DNA of 64,000 nucleotides from Phragmites australis (lineage: Eukaryota; Streptophyta; Magnoliopsida; Poales; Poaceae), in assembly GCF_958298935.1 (NCBI RefSeq), contig NC_084942.1, positions 11,725,501 through 11,789,500 of the forward strand. Reading direction: 5' to 3'. How positions within the stretch are numbered: position 1 is the first letter of the stretch; every line of letters begins with the position of its first letter. The notes below the pieces were generated by a model that saw nothing but the letters and a program-made list of their open reading frames with translations, was not told the DNA's origin and did not search any database. Both the position numbers and the translations under genes were made by a program. Positions 46,271 through 57,179 of this stretch are shown here, piece by piece.

Positions 46271-49200
46271 ATGGTTGTCACTCGGCGTGGTGGGGAAGTT
46301 CCGGAGGGTTCCGGTCAGAACAACCCTCCTCCACCACCGACTATGGCGGATGTGCTCATGCAAATCGAGCAGAACCGCCAAGCGAATCACGTTCTCCTCC
46401 AGACGAACCAAGCGCTCCTGGAGGCTCTCGTGCGCAACGCGGCTCCTCATGGAGGAGGTGGAACCGTGCGCCGAGACGACTTCTCGGACTTCTTGCGGAC
46501 CCAGCCGCCGGTCTTCTCGCGAGCTGAGGATCCTCTGGATGCAGATCACTGGCTCCAGACGATCGAGCAGAAGCTCGTCCTTCTTCGCTGTGAGGATCAC
46601 GAGAAGGCGCTTTTCGCCGCCCATCAGCTTCAGGGCCCGGCGGGTGCGTGGTGGTCCGGCTTTCTGGCCATGCACCCCGCCGATCACCGTGTGTCATGGG
46701 CGGAGTTCCGTGAGGCCTTCCGCTCGTTTCACATAACTAGTGGCCTCATGGAGGCTAAGAGGCGGGAGTTTGAGGACCTCAAGCAAGGAGGTCGGGCGGT
46801 GATGGAGTACGTGCTGGTGTTCAACCACCTTGCACAATACGCTACTGAGGAGGTCAGCACGGATGCGTGCAAGCAGCGCCGCTTCGTGAATGGCCTGAAC
46901 TCGAAGATGCAGGACCGGTTGTCCGCGCATAAGTTCGCCGACTTCAACGAGTTGGTGAGCACGTCGATCACGGTGGAGCTCAAGTATAAGAGCCACCAAG
47001 AGGAGAAGAGGTGGAAGAGGGGTTCCTCGTCTTCTGTGGGCGGTAGCTCGCAGCGCACCCGCACTGAGAGTCAGCCTCCACAGTCTCAGGTGCCGTCGGC
47101 TGGGTACCCACGGCCGATGTGGTTTGTACCATGTCCTGCATTCTCTGCTCCACAGGGGCAGGCTGCACGACTAGCCGGCTCACAAGTGAGCGTGACCGGT
47201 GGCTCAGGTGGTCCGTGCTTCAACTGTGGCCGCGTCGGTCATTTCTCGAGGGAGTGCCCATATCCGAGGCCGGGAGCCGCGGTGAGTGCCCCGCGACCAC
47301 CGCCGGCTCAGTCAGCGCCGCAGTCTTTGCAGGTGACCCACGTTCCCAAGCGTGGTCGAGCTCGCCATACTACCGCCGACGAGGTTCAGGAGGGTGACAC
47401 CGTCCTGATGGGTACGTTGGATATGAGTTTCAACTCTGACATCTTTTCTGCAGTGGTTTTGTTTGATTCAGGAGCCTCTCACTCCTTTATATCTTCAGAT
47501 TATGTTTGGAAGAGCGGGTTGAGAGTCAGTGCTACCCACGCCCCGTATCTTATAGACGCCCCGGGGGCCAAAGTTCTAATCAACCAGTGTGTGAATAAAG
47601 CGGCGGTAATTGTCAACGAAGTGCCCTTCTTTGTCAATCTGTTAGTGATGAACTCGAAGGGAATTGATGTTATTCTGGGAATGAATTGGCTCTCCAAGAA
47701 CAAGGCTGTGTTGGACTATGCTCGGCGGACCGTTGCCCTAAATGGTCTGTCAAGTACTCGGGTCAAGTTGAAGCTAAAGGGTGTCAAATCCTGCCTGTTC
47801 GCCATAAAGGCTGTCCCCGCTAGGATTATGGAGACCATTCCTGTGGTGTGGGAATTTCCGGATGTCTTTCCGGATGAGTTGCCTGGAATGCCACCTGGCA
47901 GGGCAGTGGAGTTCTCGATTGATCTCGTGCCCGGTGCGGCCCCGATTTCGAAGAAGATGTACAAGATGTCACCAGTTGAGCTAGTTGAGCTGAAGAAGCA
48001 GATTCAGGAGCTGCTGGCAAAGGGTTTCATTCATCCGAGTTCCTCACCTTGGGGATGCTCGGCTCTATTTGTGAAGAAGAAAGATGACACTCTCCGGATG
48101 TGTGTTGATTACCATCCACTGAATGCAGTCACGGTGAAGAATGTGTATCCGCTTCCTAGGATTGACATCTTGTTTGATCAGTTGACTGGAGCCCGAGTCT
48201 CCTCAAAGATTGACTTAAGGCTGGGCTATCACCAGAAAAAGGTCCGGCCAGAGGATATTCCAAAGACAGCGTTCTCTACTCGATACGGCTTGTATGAGTT
48301 CACCGTTATGTCGTTTGGCTTGACTAATGCACCAGCTTTCTTTATGTACCTCATGAACTCGGTGTTCATGGAGGAATTGGACAAGTTTGTCATTGTTTTC
48401 ATCGATGACATTCTGATATACTCCAAGACTGAGCAAGAACACATTGGGCATCTTCGTGTTGTTCTGGGCAGACTCCGAGAGCATCAGCTGTACGCCAAGT
48501 TCAGCAAGTGTGAGTTCTGGCTCAGGGAGGTGGCCTTTCTAGGACATGTTCTATCAGAGAACGGGGTGGCAGTTGACCCGAGTAAGGTGCAGGATGTGCT
48601 CGATTGGGTTCAGCCCCAGAATGTCAGTGAGATCCGGAGTTTTCTTGGACTTGCGGGCTATTACCGCCGATTCATTGAGAAATTCTCCAAGGTTGCGAAG
48701 CCGATGACTGAGTTGTTAAAGCAAGGCAGCGTGTTTAAGTGGTCAGATGCCTGTGAGTCTGCTTTCCAGACGTTGAAGAAGCTGCTCACGACCGCTCCAG
48801 TGCTGGCTCAGCCTGATGTGACCAGAGGGTTTGATGTATATTGCGACGCGTCCGACATCGGTCTTGGCTGTGTTTTGATGCAGGAGCACCGAGTCGTTGC
48901 ATATGCATCCCGACAGTTGAAGCGTCACGAGGAGAACTATCCGACACATGATCTTGAACTTGCAGCTGTCGTGCACGCTCTGAAGATGTGGCGCCACTAC
49001 TTGATGGGCAACTTGTGCCGTATCTACACGGACCACAAGAGCCTGAAGTACATTTTCACGCAGGCGGATTTGAACATGAGGCAACGCAGATGGCTTGAGT
49101 TGATCAAAGACTACGAGCTAGAGGTTCACTACCATCCTGGCAAGGCGAATGTGGTCGCCGATGCCTTGAGTCGAAAGGCTCATTGTCATTGTCTTGTAGC

Positions 49201-50731
49201 CTCGCCAATGGATTCCACGTTGTGTGATGATTTCCGGCGTCTTGGGCTTGATATGGTGCCGGACGGTTTTATTGCAAATCTCGAAATCAAGTCCACACTC
49301 ATTAATGAAATTAAGGCTGCTCAGAGGGATGATAAGGGTATGGCCCGAATTCGAGAGAAGAGGAAGATCGGGCAGGCCTTGTGCTTTACTGAGGATGATC
49401 AGGGCGTTATCTGGTTTGGGAATCGTCTAGTGGTTCCGAGGGTCGAGGCGCTGAGAAAGAAGATCCTTGATGAGGCTCACGATTCGTTGCTATCCATTCA
49501 CCCAGGCAGTACGAAGATGTATCAGGATTTGAAACCCCGTTTCTGGTGGACTCGCATGAAGCGGGAGATTGCTAGGTATGTGTCTGAGTGCGACATCTAC
49601 CGAAGGGTGAAGGCTGAACACGTCAAGCCTGCCGGCACACTCCAGCCCTTGCCCATCCCATCTTGGAAGTGGGAAGAAGTTGGGATGGATTTCATTACCG
49701 GCTTACCGAAGACTTTGAGTGGGTATGACTCTATTTGGGTCATCGTGGACCGGTTGACAAAGTCCGCACACTTCCTTCCTGTCAGAACCACTTATTCTGC
49801 TAAGCAGTATGCGGAATTGTACCTCACTAGAATTATTTGCCTCCATGGGGTACCGAAGAAGATCATCTCTGATCGAGGTACATAGTTTACTTCTCATTTC
49901 TGGAGAAATTTCCAGGAGGCTATGGAGACCGAGTTATTCCACAGCACGGTGTATCACCCACAGACAGATGGTCAGACGGAGAGGGTAAATCAGGTTCTCG
50001 AAGATATGCTCCGTGCTTGTGTGCTCACTTATGGGAAGAAGTGGGACATATGCCTGCCGTTCGCGGAATTTTCGTATAATAACAGTTTCCAGGCTAGTAT
50101 AGAGATGGCGCCATTTGAGGCCCTTTATGGTCGGAGGTGCCGTACGCCGCTGAATTGGTCCAAATCCGGTGAGCGGGCTTTTCTAGGTCCGGATTTGGTC
50201 AAGGAGGCAGAAGACCATGTCCAGAATATCCGCAAGAGTATTCTCGCGGCCCAGTCTAGGCAGAAGAGCTATGCAGATAGGCGTCGTCGGGAGCTCACAT
50301 TTGAGGTGGGGGATCTTGTGTACCTGAAGGTCTCACCTCTCAAAGGCGTTCGTCGATTCCAAATCCGAGGCAAACTGGCGCCTCGGTATGTTGGACCATT
50401 TCAGATTCTAGCTCGGCGTGGAGAGGTTGCATATCAGTTGGAGTTGCCGCCGTCCCTCTCTGCGGTACATAACGTGTTTCATGTCTCACAACTCAAGAAG
50501 TGTCTACGAGTCCTGACCGATGTCGTTGATGTTGCGCCCGAAGAATTGCAACCGGACTTGACATATTGTGAGAAACCGATGCGAGTCTTGGATGAAGCCG
50601 AGCGCGAGACACGGCGGAGTTCAATCAGATTCTTAAAGATTCAGTGGAGTAACCACTCGGAGTCCGAAGCAACTTGGGAGCGGGAAGATCAGCTTCGTTC
50701 CGAGTATCCTGAGTTCTTTGAGAATTTGTAA
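46271..50731 (+). pseudogene. gag-pol polyprotein of element A (one internal stop)
   Basis: I start it at MVVTRRGG (46271), matching the MVNTRR start of B and C gag, although the frame is open from 46217. It spans 1487 codons to the stop at 50731 and is interrupted only by TAG at 49883-49885, where element B reads Gln in SDRGTQF. Zinc knuckle [14 protein letters not shown] at 316-329; protease DSGA near 399; RT FIDD 710-713; RNase H about 855-975; integrase from about 1065; C-terminal chromodomain ending near 50725 ('PMRVLDEAERETRR', 'IQWSNHSESEATWE'). The integrase zinc domain reads CDIY where B has CDTC, so one metal-binding Cys is lost. The element is therefore doubly damaged in integrase but otherwise well kept. 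Confidence 0.88.
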
Positions 50732-50893
50732 TGCCAATGTAATATAGCGTATTTGGAATCTCTCGCATGTATGTGTTCATCTCTATGATTGAATAAAAAT
50801 CTGTGTTGGATTCCATCTCATGCGTCATGATGTCGGCTCACAACCTGCCAAGTCATCACAGCGTGCTCATTGTCCCCTCTCCTGCTCGTACCG

Positions 50894-50934
50894 AATCTCG
50901 GGACGAGATTCTTTTTAGGGGGGGGGGGGGAGTT
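50894..50934 (+). promoter_or_regulatory. Polypurine tract of element A
   Basis: A run of thirteen G after an A (about 50917-50930), then 'agttt', precedes the 3' LTR. It is preceded by 'atctcgggacgagattctttttag', an imperfect palindrome. It primes second-strand synthesis. Confidence 0.75.
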
Positions 50935-53900
50935 TGTCACGGCCCAGAGTTTCTAAACACGTTTAACTGGTGCGTTGTGAAGCATCTCCTAAAAATTCTA
51001 TGGAACATAGGGCCGGTAACAATTTTAGAAATTAGTAGATGCTAGGAGGAGAATATAAATGAATTTTCCCAAATTTTTGGGGATTGTTTTCAAGGCATAA
51101 AAATCAACACAAGTTAGAAAAGCTTGCCTCTTTGGAGAATTTTCATTTGAAATTGGTGCAAGCTTTTTGAGTCAAACAAGTTCAAATGGGTTCCTTATGA
51201 GTTTTAGTTTCAAGAGAAATTTGTTTTGCAAATTTTGGACTTTGGGAAGGCATTCAAATGGATGGCTAAAGTGGTGGGGATATTTTGCATTACCAGCACT
51301 GTTCACGGCCCCACCTGTCATCCTTTTCGTTCAGAAACCGCCTCTGCTCCCCCTTCTCCCGCTCTCACAGAGCAATGCGGCGCCGCCATCCTTGACTTCG
51401 GTGGCCATCTCCACGTTGCCGGCCAAAAGATTAGCCCCAGGCCTTATCCCCCTCCTTCGCCCTCTGCTTTATATCTCTCTCTCCCTCCCTTGCTCTTCCT
51501 GTCGCCCAGCACATCGCAGAACAGAGCAGCGTTGCGCCGCGCCGCCGGCCAAATCCGACGCGCCAACGGCAAACTCCCTCGAGCTCGAGCCACGAGAAGC
51601 GCTAAGGAGGATCGTCGAAGCCTCTCCAACAAATTTCCGCGCGAATCCCCTCCCCTCTCGGTCGGATTTGGCGAGCTCATGCCGTCTTCCTCGGCGCCGG
51701 TGGCCTCCTTCCGCACCTCACCGTCGAGCTACCTCGTTGCTGCTTCTTCGGCCCATTGAAGCGCTCGGTGAGCTTTCAGTTCCACTTTTGAGTCTAGTGC
51801 GCGCGCTGGATTCCGTTTGGCCCGTCGCTGGCGCGCCTTCCGCCGTGCAGCTGCGCGCCGCCGCCTCCCCGCGCGTGCCGCCAGCCGTGCTGTCGTCGAG
51901 CTCGTCGGCCGGCAAGCGCGCCGTTAGGTCCACGTGCTTGCGTAGATCACGTAGGGTGCTCGGTCAGGATTATTGCGCCGCCGTTCGCCGTCGGCGAGTC
52001 AAAGCCGTGCCGCCGCCGTGAAGTTCCGCTGTCCGCCACCGCTGACCATTCTCCGGCCATCGCCGGCGACCGCGTATGCCTCAAATGGATCCGCGCGCAC
52101 GTGCTGGAGCTGCAGCTGTCCCTCCCGGCCGCCTGGTCTGCGCCGCTCGCCACCGGCGGGCACTACCCGAGCCCCGGCCGGCCGCGCTGCGCAGTGTCCC
52201 GGGCGCGAGTCAATTTTGACTCGGGTCAAAATACGCCGGCCCCACTGTCAGTCACAGCAGCTGGCCGAACCCGAGTGGAAAAAGGTTTAGGATATTTAAG
52301 TATTCGTAAAAATCAGAAAATGCGAAATTGGGTATTTGTTGAACTAATAAATCGGCTGAAACGTTGTAAAATGCATAAGAAATGGAATATGGCTCAAAAA
52401 ATTGTAAAACAAATTTTGTTAGCTTTATATGCTCATATTCTACATGTTAAAGTTGTTAGTGACTATGAAATATGTATTGGGATTTCCTTAGTTAATGTAA
52501 TGTGCGTAAAGCCTCATTAATTCATAACTAAATGTTGGTAACTCCAAAATTGATGAAATCAATTCTATAAATCTTGTTGGTTTATTCCCTGTTTAATAAA
52601 AATATGTACCTTCGTTTTTAGCGCAATTAGCGTTCTAGATTGATTTAAGCCTTAGTTATGCTTTAATTAATCCGAGGATAATTGAATGGTTAACCCTAAT
52701 CTCAATTAGGAAATCGTTAGTGCGTTAAACTCGTACCACGGCACTTTACACTGTTGTCACAGACTATGAAACGTCATTCTTTGCATAACATTCATTGCAT
52801 TGCACGCGTTATTCTCTCAGGGAACTTCGACCCGGCAAGCGAGGCGAACGAGTCTGTCCCCGGAGGTTCCCGCAGTGGTGATCGTGACTCGGGTAGCTGT
52901 GAGCAGCAGCTAGGCCAGCAAGGCAAGCATCTATCATACTGCACCGTGTCTACTTGAAAATTTAATATGTTATCTACGCTTATGTATACATTGCATGTGT
53001 CGGGTACCGAGTTGGGTAGAACCTATGCCGATGCATTATCCCATTTCGGTCACATGTCATGTGTTGTTCCTAGGAGCCTAGTGGTGTCGTCGAGGTCTAA
53101 TGATAGTTCGCTATGCTTAGTGGTACTTAGGCTTTCTGGTAGAAGTCGACGACGGCGTCCACCGTTATCGCGAGCCTAGGGCTTTTTACCTGTTCACATT
53201 TGTGGTTATGTTGATGATGTGTCGGCCGTTGAGTGGTGAGTTGAGACGAGGTGTGGGCAGTGTTAGGGGTGTCATCTGCTCACGAGGAGTCCTCAGGCAG
53301 TTCGGGGAGGAACCCGAACACCGTAGACCGCTTGTACCGGTTAAGCACCGATCGTCGATGTAGTCGGCTTTAGCACTTACCTTACTCACCACATGCTGAT
53401 ATAATGGTAGGCGAGCTGATTACCTTCGCAGACGTGGTCATGTGGACCTCGTCATAGACAGTGTGAGTCTGGTTTGAGTCCGGGCTGTTAGCGGTATTAG
53501 TTTGCTCGGGGAGTAGTTCTAATACCGCCGCGCCGACCTATGGTTGATCCACATGGTTGGGTCTGGTTGGGAAAGGTTGTCACGGGTACCCCCTTGTGTG
53601 CATCTTAGCGGGTGGCACAAGCCGTATGGTCCCTGTGTCGTGTGGGTCCAGGAGTATCCCCCTGCAGGGTGTATAATCAGTTCGAACTGCCGCGCTCTCG
53701 GTCATGAGCATCGCTATCGCTTATCTCCACCGAGCGACCATGTTTTGGTTGTAGAGTTTCGATGTGGGTTGTGGCATGGTTGGTTTGGGTGGTTTGTTCG
53801 GTATGTGGTCGGTGGTTTGGTGGTAATGGTTTACTTTTATACATTTGTTGTCTATATATCTGTTCTGATTAGTTGGTTGGCAGGGTTTGAGTGGGTGGTC

Positions 53901-54425
53901 GGTTAAGTCAGTTGCTTACACCTAGAGTCTAGGTTGCTTACCGCTTAATGAACTTAAACATGTATTAATCCTTACTAAGGGGTGCTGCCCTTAAGTTGTT
54001 TTCAGGTTCTCAGGTTGGCGAGGAAGAGGCGGTGTTCGGCTACTTTGTGCCTGCCGATCAGGGTGGCGGGCAGGAGTAGCACCTTCTACTCCGAACTCCG
54101 GCGCTTTTGGTATGGAGCCTAAGGGCATGCGGCTCCATACTCTTTTGTTGTATAGGTTTTTCTTCCGCTGCATAGTTGTTGTTGTTCCTCTTTTGTTGTA
54201 AATTGTGGAAGCAGTTGCATGTGTAATAATTGTAATCCAGTTTAATTATTTGCTCTCTATTAAACTGTGTTGTGATATTTGAGTTGGAAGGCATGTGTTC
54301 CATCCTGGGCATAAAACACGTGCCGGGACTACCGGAATGGTATTCTGGTTAATCGTCGAGGTTGTGATCATGAATAATGATCCTCCTGATGATTAGTTAG
54401 AATACTATTTGGACGGTTCCTCACA
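50935..54425 (+). repeat. 3' LTR of element A (3491 bp)
   Basis: TGTCACGGCC to TTCCTCACA. TATA-like CTTTATATC at about 51467-51476. A 284-codon frame (51167-52021) lies in its GC-rich part, but the same frame is broken in the other LTR, so I do not call it a gene. Confidence 0.9.
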
Positions 54426-54910
54426 CTACTAAACCTCTGGCAAAAATGGAGAGACCTACCAAACCTTTGGCAAAAACGAAGAGACATACAAAACCTCCGG
54501 CAGAAACAGCGAGACCTACAAAACCTTTGGCAAAAATGGAGAGACCTACAAAACCTTCGACAAAAATGGAGAATCATACAAAATCACCAGCAAAAACAGA
54601 AAGACTTATAAAACCTCTGACAAAAATGGGGAATCGTACCAAACCTCCGGCCAAAACGGAGAGTCGCACAAAATCTCCATAAAAAATGGAGAGTCCTACA
54701 AAACCTCCAACAAAAACAGAGAACCCTACAAAACTCTGGCAAAAATGGAGAAACATGCAAAACCTCTGGCAAAAATGGAGAGTCCTGCGAAAGCTTCAGC
54801 AAAAATAGAGAGTCTTACAAAGCCTCCGGGAAAAACGGAGAGACTTCTGAAAACCTCCACGAGACGAAGAGACTTAAAAAAAACCTCTGCCAAAATGGAG
54901 AGCCTTACCA
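54426..54910 (+). repeat. 30-bp minisatellite, remaining 16 copies (left arm)
   Basis: Resumes after the CTACT duplication with the same 30-bp unit. The plus strand is open over 54446-54682 and encodes decapeptides of the form ERPTKPLAKM, rich in Lys, Pro and Thr. With 22465-22647 it makes about 22 units, close to the roughly 22 in the right arm. Confidence 0.85.
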
Positions 54911-55035
54911 AATCATTTACCCTACAGTCTCATCTAAGACACGATTCATACATTGTTTATGAAGATCATGCTAATATTAAGTAAAAGCCCTCTCTGCGTG
55001 GCACAGGAGATAGTATGGAATCCCCAACTATTCAT
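54911..55035 (+). repeat. Inner end of E1 inverted repeat, left arm
   Basis: The phrases 'gtctcatctaagacacgattcat' and 'atggaatccccaactattcat' are reverse complements of text at 56222-56335, with a few substitutions. This gives the innermost matched part of the palindrome. Confidence 0.85.
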
Positions 55036-55049
55036 TACAGGGGTAGCAG

Positions 55050-55440
55050 CTTCTGTCACGCTGTCTCCAAGCTCCGGGCAGATTACCTTCAGAGCCGGGC
55101 AATGGCTAAGGGCCAAGGGGGTTAAGGACCACCTCTCCCATCTAGACTTCGGCTTCACCTCTGACGTGCCGTCGCCAGGCTCCGGATGTATCACCTCTGG
55201 AGCCAGGTAGTGGCTAAGGGCCGAGGGGGTCGAGGATCACCTCTCCCATCTAGTCTTTGGCTTTGCCTCAAACGCGCCATCACCAGGCTCCGGATGCATT
55301 ACCTCCAGAGCCGGGCAGCAGCTAAGGGCCGAGGGGATCGAGGACCATCTCTCCCATCTGGCCTTTAGCTTCACCTCTGACATGCTATTACCAGGCTTTA
55401 GATGGATTGCCTCTAAAGCCGTACAATGGCTAAGAACCTG
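55050..55440 (+). repeat. 108-bp tandem repeat, about 3.5 copies (palindrome centre)
   Basis: The motif 'caggctccgg' or a variant recurs at 55068, 55176, 55283 and 55392. Each unit carries 'gggca(a/g)(t/c)ggctaagggcc(a/g)agggg' and 'acctctcccatct'. It is the same unit as at 20990-21205 and, inverted, 58690-59000, so a third copy of the array lies in the centre. Confidence 0.8.
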
Positions 55441-56221
55441 AAGGGTCACAGACCACCTCCAGAGTTTGTCCCCAAAGGTTCCAGATGGACTTTGTTGGGC
55501 CAGAAATTTGGAACAAATTTGGAAGAAGGCCCTATGAACGCCGAACCCAAGGAGTATGCGATGACTGAGAACGACGAGGTCGCCCCTGTTTCGCCGGGCC
55601 CTCCTTAGTTACTCTATGTGTCTACCACAACCAGATTCCCGAGGCCACCTCTCCCCTGGAAGGAATGAAACCAGCTATGATCTTTGTGAAGGCTCGGTAC
55701 CTCGGTCATCCGAAAGACTAGCCATCACCTATGAAGGGGATGAGGAAGCACGGCACGAAGGCGCGAAGGCAAGCAGACATGCAATCACCTGCTCAAAGGA
55801 TCCATTTACTCTTTGGCCCAAAAAGAAATACAATCGACCCCAAAGTTCCAAATTATATCATTAAACAAATCATGCATCCAGAGGATGCGTACAAAGAAGC
55901 AATAGTACAAAGGCTGCTACGGAGGAGATAGACTCTGAAAGAGAAAACCAAGGGGAGAAAGAGTACAAGGTGGCAAAAGGCAACTATAGCCCGTGGCAGG
56001 GCCATAGTCGAACGACAAGATAGCGATGTCCACGAAGCAGCCCCGAAGGCCACCTTCGCTTCCTACGGATCCTGGTAGGGGCCGCGCATGGAGCGGCGTA
56101 TGCACTTCATCTACAGCCTACCACCACGAAAGCTGATGCAGTAGCTAGCCCCCGAGCCGTTGGAAGATGAAGAAGAAACCCAAGAGACCTGGCGACAGCA
56201 TGTTGGAAGCTATTGCCTCTT
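55441..56221 (+). other. Unrecognised coding-like stretch in the palindrome centre
   Basis: Plus-strand frames at 55426-55608, 55616-55864 and 55731-55931 and continuations to about 56220 read as a charged protein with scattered stops. Examples are 'PNYIIKQIMHPEDAYKEAI' and later 'APEPLEDEEETQET'. The composition suggests old coding sequence rather than noise, but I recognise no family. It may be an accessory E1 reading frame, a pol remnant or a captured fragment. Confidence 0.3.
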
Positions 56222-56514
56222 CAATGAATAGTTGGGGATTCCATACTATTTCCCGTGCCATGCAGAGTGGGATTTTACTTAATATTAGCATAGTCTTCAT
56301 AAACGACGTATGAATTGTGTCTTAGATGAGACTGTATGGGTAATGGTTTTACCTTTTACCATATGTGTTTGAGTCACATGGGCCATACCTCTTCCTGCAG
56401 GGAGGGGGATTTATACCCCTTTGGTCTGTTGACTATGCCTCTCGGAGGCTACTGGATTTCACACCCCTCCGACATGAAGGCATTTGCCTTCAAGATGCCA
56501 GGGGATTTTGTCCG

Positions 56515-57172
56515 ATAGGTTTTTTAGAACCTCTCTGTCTAGTGGAGTTTTTTGGAAGACATCCCAATTTGTGGGGTTTTTTGAAGATTCTCCATCGTGC
56601 GGAGGTTTTTGCAAGGCTCTCTATCCTATGGAGGTTTTGCAAAGCTCTCTATCTTGCGGAGGTTTTGGATGTCTCTCCGTTTTGGAGGAGGTTTTGTAAG
56701 ACCGTCCGTCTTGCAGAGGATTTGGAAGTCGCTCCATTTTGGTGAAGGTTTTGGAAGTCTCTCCAGTTTGGTGGAGGTTTTGTAAGAGTCTCCGTGTTGT
56801 GGAGGATTTGGAAGTCTCTCCGTTTTGGTGGAGGTTTTGTTTGACTCTTCATTTTTGCCAGAGGTTTTGTAGGATTCTATTGTTTTGTTGGAGGTTTTTT
56901 AGGACTCTCCATTTTGGTGGAGGTTTTGTTGGACCCTCCATTTTTGCTAGAGGTTTTGTAAGTCTCTCTATTTTGGTGGAGGTTTTGTAAGACACTCCAT
57001 GTCATGGAGGTTTTTGGAAGTCTCTCTGTTTTTGCTAGAGGTTTTGTAAGACTCTCCATTTTTGCCAGAGGTTTTGTAGAACTCTCCATTTTTGCTAGAG
57101 GTTTTGTAAGTCTCTCCATTTTTTGTCAGAGGTTTTTTAGTACTCTCCATTTTTGTTGGAGGTTTTGTATTC
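56515..57172 (-). repeat. 30-bp minisatellite, right arm, about 22 copies
   Basis: On the minus strand the unit reads about 'aaaacctctagcaaaaatggagagactt', and the frame 57119-56877 encodes ERLTKPLAKMESSTKPLAKM-type decapeptides. Near 56520-56830 the units drift to 'ggaggttttgcaaagctctc'. A few units are of irregular length. Confidence 0.85.
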
Positions 57173-57179
57173 CCTTCAG

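Larger units (their letters stand above)
22648..54425 (+). mobile_element. Element A: Tekay-like LTR retrotransposon hosting B and the CRM-like element
   Basis: Flanked by the 5-bp duplication CTACT (22643-22647 and 54426-54430). LTR ends are TGTCACGGCC and TTCCTCACA. The left LTR is 22648-24842 plus 44146-45520 (3570 bp without the insertion), the right LTR 50935-54425 (3491 bp), and the internal region 45521-50934. Without nested DNA the element is about 12.5 kb. Its gag-pol is open except for one stop. A C-terminal chromodomain places it among Tekay-type chromoviruses. Confidence 0.9.

Noticed and set aside
51167..52021. 284-codon plus-strand frame in the right LTR of element A
   Set aside because: It lies in GC-rich LTR sequence, where stops are rare. 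The equivalent frame in the left LTR (22880-23308) is broken, and the protein looks like translated Pro/Ser/Arg-rich leader DNA.
54368..54577. Minus-strand Cys/Phe/Arg-rich frames in the minisatellite
   Set aside because: A 30-bp repeat stays open in several frames on both strands. The gag-sense frame is more plausible because it agrees between arms.
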